A stretch of 64,000 nucleotides of DNA from Pogostemon cablin (lineage: Eukaryota > Streptophyta > Magnoliopsida > Lamiales > Lamiaceae). How positions within the stretch are numbered: the stretch's first letter is position 1; each line of letters starts with the position of its first letter. The stretch covers positions 10,040,602 through 10,104,601 of the forward strand of contig CM042996.1 of assembly GCA_023678885.1 (NCBI GenBank). Reading direction: 5' to 3'. The notes under the pieces were generated by a model. That model was not told where the DNA came from and did no database searches. It worked only from the letters and a program-made list of their open reading frames with translations. The translations under genes and the position numbers were made by a program. Shown one piece after another: positions 33,663 through 45,390 of this stretch.

Positions 33663-34540
33663 TGTTGAGTGCCAGCGGGTGTAAGTGTGTTTTACGTCAG
33701 TGATGTTGTCCTAAGAGTGGTGACACTTCGTACAACACCGAATCTAATCAGAATAATAAACTTGAATGTAAGATTGCAAGTTTGTACAGTGGAAGACTTA
33801 ACACACGAATAACTTAATCTTTCCACTAACTTATAGATAAGTTTGCAGTGGCCTCATGGCATAAATATCACTAACTTGGAAAAAGTGATTATAAAAACAT
33901 ATTCTAAGAGATGGAAATAATTCTTCCACTCTTCGAACATAAAATTGGATAATAATCCAAACAAGTTCCCAAATGGCAAACCTAAATTGTTAGATCTAAG
34001 CCAACTTCAAGCATGCACTTCCACTACCTGTGAACAGTACACACAAAACGTATGGGATAATAATATACACGTAATGTTGAACAGAATGTTACAACATTAG
34101 TGAAAACACCACAGAAGAAACTTAAAGATAAAAATCTAAGTGTGTTGTCTCTCTATTCTGTAGGATCTCTCCAAGTTGATCGATTTCAAGATAATCTTCT
34201 AACATCCAACAGCTTCTACTTATAGACATGGATCATACTGCAGGAGTCTATATCAAATGAGTGGTCCACTAGGAGATATAAAACCACCCATGATGAAGAA
34301 ATAACCTCCCACTACATCGAATAGTTATCTTCATACTCTAGAAGCTTTCGAACTTCTAGAACTTTCCTGGTTGCTCTTCAGGCTTGTGGGTCCCTTTTCA
34401 GCACGTGTATCATCCATCCGCCAAAACCCTGAAAGAAACATTAAGCCCAACAACACAAACAACATTAACATGTTAGTGGTTTAAATAATAACTGGTGGAG
34501 GATCGGTGTGATTACAAATGTGATGACACTGGTCTCAACA
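33663..34540 (-). repeat. 5' LTR of the SIRE-like copia
   Basis: 878 bp. It is TGTTGAGTGCCAGCGGGTG at the inner end and, on the minus strand, starts TGTTGAGACCAGTGTCATCA at the outer end. No second copy is found in the window. Confidence 0.75.
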
Positions 34541-34552
34541 CATCACATCAAT

Positions 34553-34586
<34 letters not shown>

Positions 34587-34616
34587 CTATGTGGTTATTA
34601 CTGTGGGTATTACATC
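34541..34616 (-). repeat. 3' LTR stub of the gypsy element, with (AT)n
   Basis: On the minus strand the stub begins TGTAATACCCACAGTAATAA and runs into an (AT)n tract, after which the SIRE-like LTR begins. The same start occurs at 47791 on the minus strand (TGTAATACCCGTAATAATAA). Only about 70 bp of this LTR remain here. Just inside, the minus strand has ATCTAGGGGCGGA, the polypurine tract. Confidence 0.65.
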
Positions 34617-34648
34617 CGCCCCTAGATAAAAATTTCATCCTCGAAATT

Positions 34649-34975
34649 TCACTTACTAGGCATAGGTAGATTTGGATATTTATTTTGTATGTCATCTTCG
34701 CGTTCCCACGTCGCTTCCTCTTTATTGTGTCTACTCCATTGAACTTTGACTAATGTAACTTCACGATTCCTTAGGTTATGAACTTTCTTGTCAAGAATGG
34801 CGATAGAAAATTCCTCGTACGCTAAGTTGTCGTAAATTACTATTACCTCATGGTTAACAACGTGGCTTGGTTCAAATACATATTTTTGTAGTATTGACAC
34901 GTGAAATACATCATGTACTCTACCTAGCTCAGGTGATAAGGCTATTTTATATGCCATCTCGCCGATTCGTTCCAA
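34649..34975 (-). pseudogene. Integrase C-terminus / chromodomain-like tail
   Basis: A 108-residue frame: a MERIGEMAYKIALSP start (GPFEILERIG-VAY-L-LP in the family), VHDVFHVSILQKYV, and the end LVKVQWSRHNKEEATWERED followed by DIQNKYP. The last block is the degenerate chromodomain-like tail of Tekay/Del integrases, which can direct insertion to heterochromatin. The N-terminal boundary follows an earlier stop. Confidence 0.85.
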
Positions 34976-35339
34976 AATCTTGTAAGGCCCAATTATCTTG
35001 GCTTGAGTTTTCCTTTCCTTCCAAAGTGAGAAATTCCTCTCATTGGTGAAACTTTGAGTAAAACTTTTCCTTCTTAGAACTATAAATCCTTGTGTGTCTT
35101 ATCAGCGTAGGACTTCTTTTGATTTATGCTGTCTAAATTCTTCTTCCGATCTTTTCAATTACTTCTACTGTTCTTTCTACTATCTCTGGTCTTAGAACTT
35201 TCTTCTCACCAACTTCATCCCAATAGAGTGGATATCTACACTTTCTTTCGTAGAGTTCTTCGTAAGGAGCCATGCCTATCGTGACTTGAAAAGTGTTGTT
35301 GTAAGCAAACTTTATCGGTGGTATGTATCTTTCCTAACA

Positions 35340-35579
35340 TTAACCAAAATCTAGAATGCATGCCCTCAACATGTCTTCCAATGTTTGAATAGTCCTTTCA
35401 GACTGGCCATCTGTTTGCCGCTGAAATGTTGTGATAAACTTAAGCTTTATGCCCGTCAAGTCTTGCAAGCTATGCAAAAATTTTGATGTAAACCTCGAAT
35501 CTCGATCAGAAACTATAGAAAATGGTACACCATGTAGTTTGACAATTTCTTCTAGATATATTTGTGCAAGCTTATCCAT
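35340..35579 (-). pseudogene. gypsy integrase catalytic core
   Basis: A 79-residue frame holds LHGVPFSIVSDRDSRFTSKF with the second catalytic Asp, and QRQTDGQSERTIQTLEDMLR with the catalytic Glu (family: HPQTDGQSERT-QTLEDMLRA). The part with the first Asp lies upstream at about 35600-35720 in another frame and has stops. Confidence 0.85.
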
Positions 35580-35589
35580 TCCATAAGTC

Positions 35590-36160
35590 CTTTTGACTGG
35601 AAGAAAATACGCAGGCTAGGTCAAACAATCCTTGATTACCCGTATAGGTTGATTTCCTTGTGTAGATCTTGGTAAATCTGTAACGAAATCCATTGTGATA
35701 TGCTTCCATTTTCACTCAGAAATCTCTAATGGCTTCAAGAGTCCTGAGGGCTGTTGATGTTCTACTTTCACTTGTTGGCAAGTCATGCACTTTTGGATAT
35801 ACAAACCTATGTCCTCTTTATTTTCTCCACCAAAAAACATTTTTCAAATCTTAGTACATTTGGGTTCCTCTTGGGAGTGCAGTGTATGGGGTACAATGAG
35901 CCTCTGACAAAATTTCCCTTATAAGAACCTCATTTTTAGGAACACATAATCTTTTTCCAAAGATGAGTGCCCCATAATCAGTGAGATCAAATCCCTTTCC
36001 TTACCCAATCACCACGTGTTCCTTAATTTTCTTCAGAAGTTCATCTCCCTCTTGAAGTTCCTTGGTTGTGTCTTTTAGGTAGGATTTAACCAGTAACGCA
36101 ATCAATACTGCTTGAATGCTACTCGAAGGCATCATGACTTCTAAATTCATCCGAGAGAAC
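35590..36160 (-). pseudogene. gypsy integrase N-terminal half, decayed
   Basis: By position this carries the zinc-binding HHCC domain and the first catalytic Asp. Fragments of a C--CQ-VK-EHQ-P-GLL-PL series are legible near 35730-35800 on the minus strand (for example QQVKVEHQQPSGLLKPLEI). No continuous frame remains. Confidence 0.6.
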
Positions 36161-36945
36161 TCAGCCACTAATGAATCTTGGTTTGTTATAGATCAGACTA
36201 ATTCCCCATTGCCTTTTCTGCTTAGAGCATCTGCTACCACATTTGCCTTCCCTGGATGGTACAGTATTATACAATCGTAATCCTTGACTAATTTCAACCA
36301 TCTCTTTTGTCTCATGTTTAATTACTTCTGTTGGAAGAAGTATTTTAAACTCTTGTGATCCATATAAATTTGACATTTTGTTCCAGATAATGTCTCCAAA
36401 TCTTCTGAGCATGTATCACTACTGTCAGTTCTAAAATATGAGTTGGATAGTTCTGTTCATGGATCTTGATTTGTCTAGAAGATTGGCAATTACTTTATCA
36501 CGTTGCATCAGAACGCATCTTAATCCTTGCTTTGAAGCATCATTATAGATGACAAGTCCTTCTGTTCCATCAGGAATTATCAATACATGTGCAGTGGCTG
36601 TTTAAGAAGACTAAAACTCTTTTCACACTCTACCATCCAACGGAACTTGACTTCCTTGTGAGTTAATCTTATCAAGGGTCCTGCAATCTTCGAAAATCCC
36701 TCGATGAACCTTCTGTAATATTCAGCCAATGCAATAAACTCCATACTACTCCTAAATTCGTAGGTGTCTTCTATTTCTCTACTACTTCTACCTTGGACAG
36801 ATCCACCTCGATTCCCCGAGCTGATACAATGTGCCCAAGAAAGACAACCTTATCTAACCAAAACTCACATTTCTTGAATTTGGCATACAACTTTCCCTTT
36901 CTAGTGTCTCTAGAATAATTCTCAAGTGTTCTTCATGTTGCTCCC
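36161..36945 (-). pseudogene. gypsy RNase H and RT thumb, decayed
   Basis: Near 36190-36260 the minus strand encodes, out of frame with the open stretch, the YHPGKANVVADALSRK motif that ends gypsy RNase H. Near 36340-36400 a decayed SLKYFF-Q-E-NKRQ-RW block precedes it. Between 36620 and 36900 is the RT palm-to-thumb region with a decayed FLGH--S--GI-VD--KV series. Confidence 0.65.
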
Positions 36946-37554
36946 GATCTCTAAATACACTAAGATATCATCAATGAATACGATCATGAATTTGTCTAAG
37001 TATGAGTAGAAAACACTATTCATCAAATCCATGAAAATTGTTGGTGCGTTGCTAAGTCCAAAAGGCATCACCACGAACTCATAATGCATGTAACGTGTTC
37101 TAAAAGTAGTTTTCAGAATATATCTTTGCTTTAATTATTCTCACTTGATGATATTCCAACCTCAGATCTATCATAGAGAACACACTAGCACCGCCCAGTT
37201 GATCAAATAGATTCTCTATCCTTAGCCAGGGATACTTATTCTTAATGGTAAGTTTATTTAGTTCCCGATAATCGATACACATCCTAAACTTTCTTCTTAC
37301 GAAAAAAATAGGTGCTCCCAGGGTGAAACACTAGGGCGTATGGAAACTCAAAATCCAAGAGCTCTTGTAATTGGATCTTTAATTCTCGAAACTTCTTTGG
37401 CGCCATTCGAAAAGGTGCTTTTGAGATTGGTGTTGCTCCTAGTACTAGATCGATTGTGAACTCCGCTTGTCATTCCGGTGGAAAGCCTGGTAAGTCTTCT
37501 GGAAACACATCTTCGTATTCCCATACGCTAGGAACATCCTCTATATATGCTCAT
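36946..37554 (-). pseudogene. gypsy reverse transcriptase core
   Basis: The frame at 37100-37282 reads MCIDYRELNKLTIKNKYP, then IENLFDQLGGASVFSMIDLR with the first catalytic Asp and LEYHQVRI. About 110 bp downstream, in another frame, FMIVFIDDILVY holds the YVDD-type catalytic pair (36950-36995). The N-terminal part from about 37300 to 37550 runs up to the solo LTR insertion. Confidence 0.85.
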
Positions 37555-39097
37555 TGATCGTCGTTATTTTCACCTAAATTTTAGTGTCTTTTATGTTTGT
37601 TTTCGTATTATTTTATCCGTCTTGTGGAGATTTTGGTGGTGTTTTATGTGATATTGATGGATTTGATGAAAAAAGTAAGTTAAGCTTACATTGATGTTAA
37701 ATAGGTGTTTTGAAAGGAGAATCAAGCAAAAGAGGAGTTGAAGTGAAAATCCAAAATGTTGACAAGAAACTCGGTCGAATTTCTCCTACCGTGTGGATCT
37801 AGAAAAACAGCGCTAAAAACTCGATCGAGTTTTTGGAAAAACTTGATCGAGTTTCTCTGAAAATGCAGATTTAAAAACAAGGAAAATCACGAAAATTTGA
37901 CCAAAGCAGAGAAAATCGGTCGAATTTTCATGTAAATTTTTCAGCTGTCAAATTCGAAATTAGGGCTTTCCAAAGGGGTATAAATACCCTAAATCTTACT
38001 CCTCCAAAAACCAGAACAGTAGGGGCTGCTTCTTATACACCACACACCATTATATCCATCCACTCTCCTCTCCATTCATCCATCCATCCTCCATTCCATC
38101 CATCCATTCCACTAATCCACCAATCTAAGAGGGGAAGAAAATCAAGGAGTGAGGATTGGAACATATTGAAGGAAGACAATGCCAACTTCAAAAGGGAAGC
38201 CAATCAACCTTTGATTTGTTGTTTTCTTCATTATTTGGCTCAATTGGAGCATGTCACGGAAAATATTGATTTTATTATGATTTGTAGTGGATAGTCCTCA
38301 TGTGAGGCTAGCAATATGATTGGTGAAGGATAATGTAGATTTTGCACACCACATGTTTGATGAATTGTTTGTATGAATATTTTTTATCATGAATGTTTAT
38401 TCTCTTTACATGTATGCTTTATGTGATTAAATTTTCTATTCATAGTGTTAGGATAGTCATTCTAATATTATGCTTAGTGGTTTAATTGATTCATTGATTG
38501 TATGAGATGACTTAGTTAGTATGTGAAGAGTTAAGTCATAATCTTCTTGTGCTTAGAACCTCATGATAGAACATTAGTGATAATTGCTTGTAAAAGTGTT
38601 TGAACTAGTGAGGGAACCAAACTTATGATCATAGTACTTAAGGGAATTGAGAGTAAGAGACAATTCTAGGAAATTTAAACTTGTAAAAGAGTTGAGAACC
38701 TAATTGCCTTGGCCATAGGGATTAGGAGTACATAAGTGATTGCCTGCAATATCATAAAATGATGACCTTCAATGCATGTGCGTGTGTGAGTCTACATAAA
38801 CCTTTTCCATGAATGTTGCTTGCCTTACATACTTCTTAGATTTTTCACCTTCATCCATTTTCCATCACATATGTACATTTTCTATCTTTAATTGCTTTCC
38901 TACTTGTTAATTATAGTGTAATTAAACAATCATTTTATTGATTAGTCCTTCTAGAGTGAAACATCTTTTGAATACGGATACATACACTTTCTCCCTTGGG
39001 TTCGATATTATAAATTTTGCACTTGGTCACCACGTTCTACACAACGATAGAGTACGCTTACTCTTATCAATTTGTACCAAAATTAAGACTAAGTTCA
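37555..39097. mobile_element. Solo LTR, family S1, copy 2
   Basis: A 1543-bp segment, TGATCGTCGTT at the left and CTAAGTTCA at the right, flanked by a perfect CTCAT duplication (37550-37554 and 39098-39102). It matches copy 1 (8865-10616) strongly in the last 250 bp and in the middle, but lacks its tRNA-like pair. It carries several TCGGTCGAATTT and CTCGATCGAGTTT words near 37770-37935. It lies between the RT and protease regions of the gypsy element, so it is younger. Confidence 0.88.
38287..38314. other. S1 hairpin, second copy
   Basis: GTGGATAGTCCTCATGTGAG and the following GCTAGCAAT are the counterpart of the perfect hairpin at 10100-10128. The inner stem CCTCA/TGAGG is intact, and the outer stem has mismatches. 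Confidence 0.4.
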
Positions 39098-39102
39098 CTC
39101 AT

Positions 39103-39600
39103 CTTTCCGCCGTCACTTTTCACAATACTCACTAAGAATGCTTGGCATTTATCTTTCTTTATCATTTTGATCGCTTTCATTGCAGTTATAACTCATGGTA
39201 CTACTCCAGCTTTCACTCCGTGAAATGTAAACTTCTTATCTTCTAGGAGTTTAAATTGTACTTCTTTCTCACAACATCTAATTACAACATGATTAGCTCT
39301 AAGATTACATCAAAATATGTCATCTTAATTATGTGGAAGTCCACAAATAAGACTCTGTCATTCACCCCTATCTTCACATTCATACACAACTGCATGATTC
39401 GGACCTAATTACCCGAAGGTATACTAACCTCAAGAGTTGATTTGTCTAAATCCTCACAATTATTTTCAACTTTCTTATACATCTTAGCAAAAATGAATGA
39501 ATGAGTGGCACGTGTATCGAAAAGTATAAGAGTAAGAGTGTTAAATACTGATAGCATACCTGCCATTATTTATGGTTCTTCTTCACCTTCTTGTCCTGTC
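39103..39600 (-). pseudogene. gypsy protease
   Basis: Near 39490-39545 the minus strand reads TLLLFDTRATHSFIFAK, the family's LFDSGATHSFI with the active-site Gly changed to Arg, which would abolish activity. The flanking stretches (a SGN-VRI-G-- pattern near 39390-39420) follow the usual Tekay order. Stops occur on both sides. Confidence 0.7.
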
Positions 39601-40500
39601 ATATCATATGCACGTACTGGTTCAGCACTCGATCCCCCAACGGCTTTAGCCTTTGGACATTCTAGTATGGTGCGTTCCGATTGACAATATCGATAGCATA
39701 TTTTGGTTCCATATAAGCATGCTCCAAGGTGAGTCTTTCAACATTTTAGGCAGGGAGAATTTGTTCTAGGTGGTGGTGGTCCTGATTCTCCTCCGTTTTT
39801 TATTTGCTTGTTTTGAACCTTATGGTTTCTTTTCCGATCACCAGTCTTCCTTGATTGTGCTTTGCAGGTATCTCCATCGCCTTTTTGTTGTGGTTGTTGT
39901 TCTTCTGTAGAGACTCAATTTCTTAAGCTCTAGTAAATGCCTCTGTGAAGGTCATCCTTGTCCTGCTAAGATAGTGCTGATCTCAAACCACAATCCCTTT
40001 TCAAATTGTCTAGCTTTATTCTCCTCTGTGTTAACAAATTGTGAGGCAAATCTGGTGAGCCGATTGAATTCTCTTTCATATTCGAGAACACTCATTGTTC
40101 CTTGTTTTAAGTGCAGAATTCACTTTCCTTTTTATCTTGGAACGACTGAGGCTTGTAGTTTTGAATAATTACATCCTTGAAGTCTTCCCATGTCATTTTA
40201 TCCTTTTATTCAGGTATCTTGGTACGTCTATAAGCTCCCATCAAGAATCGGCTTGACCCTAAACTGAAAAACAGCTCATGCAATTTTTTATGCATTAGTG
40301 CAATCGAGATATGTGAAAATCTTATCCAATGACCTTAGCCATTTTTTAGCTTCCATGGGGTCCTCCTTCCTGTTGAAAGTTGGTGGATTGAAATGTCAGA
40401 CTTGCTCAATTACTAAGGCTGGCTTGCTAGGAATAGGTTGTGGTGGTGGTGGTCGTGCAGAGTTTGCTTGGATTGAGCCCATCCCCGAAGGATTGTCACT
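39601..40500 (-). pseudogene. gypsy Gag with zinc fingers
   Basis: Several minus-strand pieces in order: NPPTFNRKEDPMEAKKWLRS then KIFTYLDC at about 40300-40400, LEYERELNRLTRFASQFVNT at about 40010-40100, FEKGL further on, and a zinc region near 39650-39770, CLKC, then LGACLYGTKICYRYC and ECP. The double Cys pattern is the Tekay-type Gag finger. Stops and frame changes interrupt it. Gag would package the RNA. Confidence 0.78.
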
Positions 40501-40640
40501 AAATCATCTCTTGTGTCGTCGTAAATGTTCTCAAGATTTTCATTTGTAGATAGGTTTTGTGGTCTTATTGACTCATGATCTGCTCAAAGTTGTTATAATA
40601 GTCATTATTATATACTTGTATATCGATTAAACATGATGCG

Positions 40641-40642
<2 letters not shown>

Positions 40643-40719
<77 letters not shown>
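40643..40719. repeat. (AT)n microsatellite
   Basis: About 38 uninterrupted AT units in the leader of the gypsy element. Confidence 0.97.
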
Positions 40720-40720
<1 letters not shown>

Positions 40721-41573
40721 CAAAATGATGTTGTTGGCACTTTGATCATCATATATTACATATGCATTTAAAAGTCATCCTTAGTCTATAATACTATCAA
40801 AAGGGCCTATTAAGTGCGGCATCTAAGCTATCTATATACATCATCTAATTATGGGCCAAAAAGGTTCTATATACTGGAACGTGTCGCTATCAGTTATAGC
40901 AAAATCATAATAAGCCTAATTTAGGGTAATTACTAAGGTGACCTAATCATCCACCTCACCATTAGAAATAGCTCCGTCATCCTCGAAATCTTTACGTACA
41001 TCAATGAATATCTCCACAGGATCCTATGGTACTACAATAGGGAATTTAATCATCTGCACACTGAGAAATCCGACAGGAGAGAGGTGCGTGGAAATGTAGA
41101 AGCCACGGGTGGTATAGGCAGGCATTAAAAGCCACATAACTCGGCTCATGCCCTGGGGGAGCCACAAACATCTCATGGTAAATATGCTGGGCAAGGTCAA
41201 CCCATATGCCAGGTAAGGTATGAATTATGAGAAAGCAATGTTGTAGCTCATTACACTCCGTGGACCAAGTCCTCATAATGTATGATAGCCATTAAGTCTA
41301 TGTGACTGCCTAAATGGTCAATCTCCGTTCTTTCACAAAGTGCAGCTCACTGGACCCTAACGGCATTAATATCCGTGATAGCTGTGTTCATCTGGTTTAT
41401 ACAATTTAAACTTACTCTAAGCTTATTCAAGTATTAAAGAATTTAAAAAATTAAAGAATTAAAATAATAACACATAAAAATCCTAAAGTGTAGTTACGAT
41501 GTAGTCATAGAATAGTCAATCCTAGAGTACGTTATTAAATTTTAAGTTAGGTACTTTAGCAAGTGTTAGATAG
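40720..41573 (-). other. gypsy leader with a short conserved-looking frame
   Basis: The minus-strand frame at 41046-41276 (76 residues, MRTWSTECNELQHCFLI, then HEMFVAPPGHEPSYVAFNAC) is free of stops and precedes gag. I do not recognise a domain. It may be an upstream piece of Gag or a leader peptide. The rest is AT-rich leader. Confidence 0.35.
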
Positions 41574-41589
41574 ACCGCACTGATACCAC
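41574..41589 (-). other. Primer binding site of the gypsy element
   Basis: The minus strand reads TGGTATCAGTGCGG three bases from the LTR end (GGGACGTCACA). This resembles the initiator-Met primer site used by plant chromoviruses. Confidence 0.75.
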
Positions 41590-41591
41590 GT

Positions 41592-42879
41592 TGTGACGTC
41601 CCAGGTAATGCTATGGGTTGGGATATATATGTGTGTGTGTGTGTGTATATATATAATCCCAAAATAAAAAAGGTTCGAGCATGGACAACGAAAATTATAT
41701 AAAAATCCCCAAAGCGATAACATAATAAAGTAAAAGTGATGTAGAGATGGTGTTACATACTAACATCTACTTTTCCAAGTAGATTGAAATATCCAAAATA
41801 AGTGAGTTCAGATGATATATCTGAAATAAAGTTCTTCTAAGGGCTCTGTACATCTACAGTAGCCTCTTCATCTTCTAAACCTTGTTCTGAAAATCAATAT
41901 GGGGTGAGCGTCTAAAATACACACAGTACTATAATGATTGCACAGTTAAAAATAAATATGCATGCCAAATATACCGTAAAATGTAACGTCAATTTAATAA
42001 AATATTTTGCATATTGTCGTTTAATAACTCATTGAAAATATTTTAGATCAAACCGTCGTTCGATAACTTGTGTTAGTTGGTATATGTGTATCGAGTTGTC
42101 ACCTAATATAAGTGTTAGTAGATTTGAAATATTTTTAGTACCAAACCGTAATACGATAACTTGTGTTAGTTGGTATATGTCATGTTATGTATCATGTTGC
42201 TTTATGAACCAACTAAAATTATAAAACTACGATTGAAAATTCAAAAGTATTTTTAGAATCCTTGCAAGGCGAGGATCACATGTATACAAATTTTTCATAA
42301 AAATAACAAAGTTTAAAATGACGCAACTTAGAACTCGAGGTGGGTCTCGTTATAACTTTTAAATTTCACGTCCAAACTCTAAACTAATTATATGTTTGTG
42401 ATCCTCATGAGGAGAGCTACAGAATGACTTATAATATCAAATCTAACTCACACCAAAACAAAAATATGTAATTAAAGTGTTAAAAACTTCGATGGATCTT
42501 TTCTAACTCAAATGACATCCATTTCATAGAAGAATTATATATTTGAAATCTATGCATCGAGACGATCATTTTCATATATAACATGATAAGGATTGACAAA
42601 TAATTGAGAAATCTTTAAAGTTGCAGTGTGTAATATATATATATCGTATGCATATACTCACTTCTCTGATCGGCCTCTCCCTTTCGTAAAGCCCCCAAAA
42701 TTAAAAATGGTTAAAGGTACATGTATATATATAGAAAGTAATTAGTTATTTAATGAAATAAAATATATACATCAGTATATGATTAAGGCTATAAGCTAGC
42801 TCACAGGCTACCTCTTCGCCATCACGTTACTTGGTCACCAATTAACATATATACATATTATTATTATATTCCTAATTTG

Positions 42880-42941
<62 letters not shown>
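41592..42941 (-). repeat. 5' LTR of the gypsy element, proximal part
   Basis: It starts TGTGACGTCCCAGG on the plus strand (GGGACGTCACA as LTR end). It contains the chromovirus-typical GGGGTGAGCGTCTAAAAT word near 41905 and ends in an (AT)n run (42883-42941). The expected other end, GGGTATTACA, is not here but at 47782-47791. The LTR therefore seems split by the segment between 42942 and about 47300. Confidence 0.6.
42883..42941. repeat. (AT)n microsatellite
   Basis: About 29 uninterrupted AT units at the left edge of the segment that splits the gypsy LTR. A similar (AT)n at 47300-47360 lies at the right edge. Confidence 0.95.
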
Positions 42942-42943
<2 letters not shown>

Positions 42944-42973
42944 ATCTATATATCAATATACATATATATATTG

Positions 42974-43003
42974 CTAGGTACAGTGCACCTCATACTGAGG
43001 TGC
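42974..43003 (-). other. Helitron-like 3' terminus
   Basis: On the minus strand an 8-bp perfect hairpin (GCACCTCA / TGAGGTGC, 3-nt loop) is followed after 7 bases by CTAG. A hairpin plus CTRR is the Helitron 3' end. The next base is C where T is expected. The same structure, with a similar sequence, is at 63856-63886 on the plus strand. If real, the element body runs rightwards from here. Confidence 0.4.
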
Positions 43004-44700
43004 AAGCTCGAGTAGTCGGATGAATATGCGGCCAATACATTTGTATTAAACGTTAAAATAGTTTGAAGAATTTTCAGGATCCAAGTAGTAACTTAAAAAA
43101 TGTAAAAATAGTTTGGTACATTTTGATGATTAATTTAAAATACTAACAGTGCGAGTTGCAAGTGGTGGACAAAAATCTACAGTGGGAATATCAAATTAGT
43201 GAATCCATATAGTTGTTTGGACAAAATCTTTATGCATTCTTCATAGGATTTTTTTTCCAAAGGTTGGTAGTCAATTACTAAGTAATCAATATGGACCACT
43301 GTTGAAGTTCAGAGACAAACTTTGATAAACGTCACAACACAAATACAACACATGTATATATTAAAAAAAATGTGTTTGAGATATGAAAGGAAAAATGTTA
43401 AGATGAATCAAGCAAAACTCTGAAAAATGTTATAATACGTATACCATTTACACATGTATGTAAGCAAACAAATATGTTAAACCATAGAAAAAAAACTGTT
43501 AGGATGAATCAAGCAAAGCCATCCTTGTAATTTTCCCTTACTCTATTAACTCCGGCCCTAGCTGCTTTATTCTTTACTAATTAGTATTTTTATTTTTTAT
43601 TTTATTTTTTACTTCACATGTTTGAAGAGCTTACGACGTACACTTGCTTTATGGGAACACAGATAAGATGTTTAACTCCTTGCAAAACCTAAAGCACGAA
43701 ATGTAAATGTAAATCCTGTAACAAACAACACAATCCTCTTGTCCAGCACTAAATAACTGAACACATTATGTGTATTGCAAAATGAAATTATTGCTGCTCG
43801 CTTATCGCGCCAAAGGAGTCTAATGTAGCAAGTGGATATCACATGGATAATATTCACAGAAAGAGTGAAAGGGGTGATGTCTAGGTTGATTTGGTAGAGC
43901 ATATCAAAATCAGAATGAGCTTGAAATAGAATGAGCTAATGTGTTGTTATTGCATTAATTAAATCCACTACTGATGTAGAAATGAGTTTTATAAGCTTAC
44001 ATAATGCGATGGAACCTCACTTTATTTCTAGGAGTAACCGCTACCATTTAATACATTTTATAAGCATATTGTCAAAATTCATAACGCAAACATTTAGCAT
44101 ACAAATGTAGTACATAGAGACGATAGAAAGCATATCAATCCAGATTCTAAAGGTTGATACATATATGGTAAATCTATTCAAGCGTCATTTTACTCTATAA
44201 TAATAGATGCGTACAAACTGCTGCATAGGCCTTGCAATACTTCAAAATGAAGCATCAGAAGTACGTAGAGTTATACATACTCTAAATGGAACCAACTGAT
44301 CCATAAAATTTTTAAGGAGCAAAAATAAAATTATTGACGTCGGTTAAAGCAGAATACCAAAAGGAGGAAAAAGAAAATATTTTGCTAAAATTTTAAGAAA
44401 TTTAAATTAATAAAAGGAAATTCCAAAATTTTCTTAGCTATAATACAGGGGAATTAAACCTAATTAATAGACTCCCTTAAAAATTGCTTACCAGCATGGT
44501 GACAACAAAAGAAGAAGAAGGAGCAATTACAGGCGGGAGTGGGAAGCGGGCATAGGGTCGTAACAGCCAAAGTATTACTGAATGACATGTGTTGGCAGCC
44601 TTTTGGGCATACTTTGATTTGTTGGGTTGTGTACGGGACTTTAATGGAGCCAAATTACAACAGCTTGGGATGTTGGTGAAACGTTTTGATTTATGATGAA
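43004..44700. other. Low-copy-looking DNA without a recognised gene
   Basis: No retroelement similarity is visible. A minus-strand open stretch at 43672-43902 (76 codons) and another at 44477-44746 do not resemble known proteins. The latter contains ATGCTG|GTAAGC, which could pass as a splice donor. It could be part of a captured fragment or an intergenic relic. Confidence 0.3.
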
Positions 44701-44866
44701 TACTTTGACAATCCAATGTGGGTTGAGCTCTTATGGTAGTGTGCACTTATCTTCAAGTCACCAGAAAATAAAATACTCTTACTGAGTACTTCAACAAACC
44801 AGTGTGGGTTGAGCTCTTATGGTAGTGTGCGCTTATCTTCAAGTCACCAAAAAATGAAATACTCGA
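44701..44866. repeat. 86-bp tandem duplication
   Basis: TACTTTGACAATCCAATGTG at 44701 recurs as TACTTCAACAAACCAGTGTG at 44787. The following 65 bp (GGGTTGAGCTCTTATGGTAG onward) are nearly identical. Confidence 0.85.
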
Positions 44867-45390
44867 GTAAGAGGTGGTGGTTTAACAATTTATTTAACAA
44901 TAAGTTAGAGAATATTTTAAGAATCAAGTAGCAAACAGTAACATGTAAAAATCAGGTCATAGTATTATTGTGGGACGGAAACCAAGTTTAGGCCAGATGC
45001 AAGACTAAATTGAATAGAAACTCTAATTTGCAATAAAATAATTAAAGAGCTGGAATTAGCGTCAACTAAGTTCCTTGTTTTTTTTCCTAAAAAGGACCCA
45101 AATTAATCAACTCAATTAGTTGATAAAACTTATATAAGTTAGTATATCCATGAAAACATATGTAAATAAATCAATTTCAGTTGCGTATGGTCAGGTCTAT
45201 TATGAAGCAACCGACACAGAGGATTGAATCGATTTACTCAAAGCATTTTTAACAGTGAATATCACGCATGTTTGTTGTGTATGCACATTTCGGTTAAGTT
45301 TTCTTCTTTCAGCTAATCTGACTGATGAAATAGAAAAATTATAAACACATATAACTAATTTCCAATGTGCACTACATTACCAGATAAGGT

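Larger units (their letters stand above)
29210..34540 (-). mobile_element. SIRE-like Ty1/copia, 3' truncated
   Basis: A minus-strand copia with 5' LTR (33663-34540), primer site, gag, protease, integrase, RT and RNase H in order. A QIFIDDIIFGAT catalytic motif, a CHYC-type knuckle and a long gag of the UBN2 type fit the SIRE/Maximus lineage. Coding is broken into about ten frames. The 3' LTR is not found. The outer edge of the 5' LTR abuts the first bases of a gypsy LTR at 34541. Confidence 0.82.
34541..42941 (-). mobile_element. Ty3/gypsy chromovirus-like element (Tekay-like), broken
   Basis: The minus-strand order is 5' LTR (from 41592 rightwards), primer site, gag with zinc fingers, protease, RT, RNase H, integrase and a chromodomain-like tail, then polypurine tract and a 3' LTR stub. 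Integrase after RNase H marks Ty3/gypsy. The Gag zinc pattern and the C-terminal EEATWEREDD block fit the Tekay/Del branch. It is interrupted by a solo LTR (37555-39097), and frames are short and broken. Confidence 0.8.
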
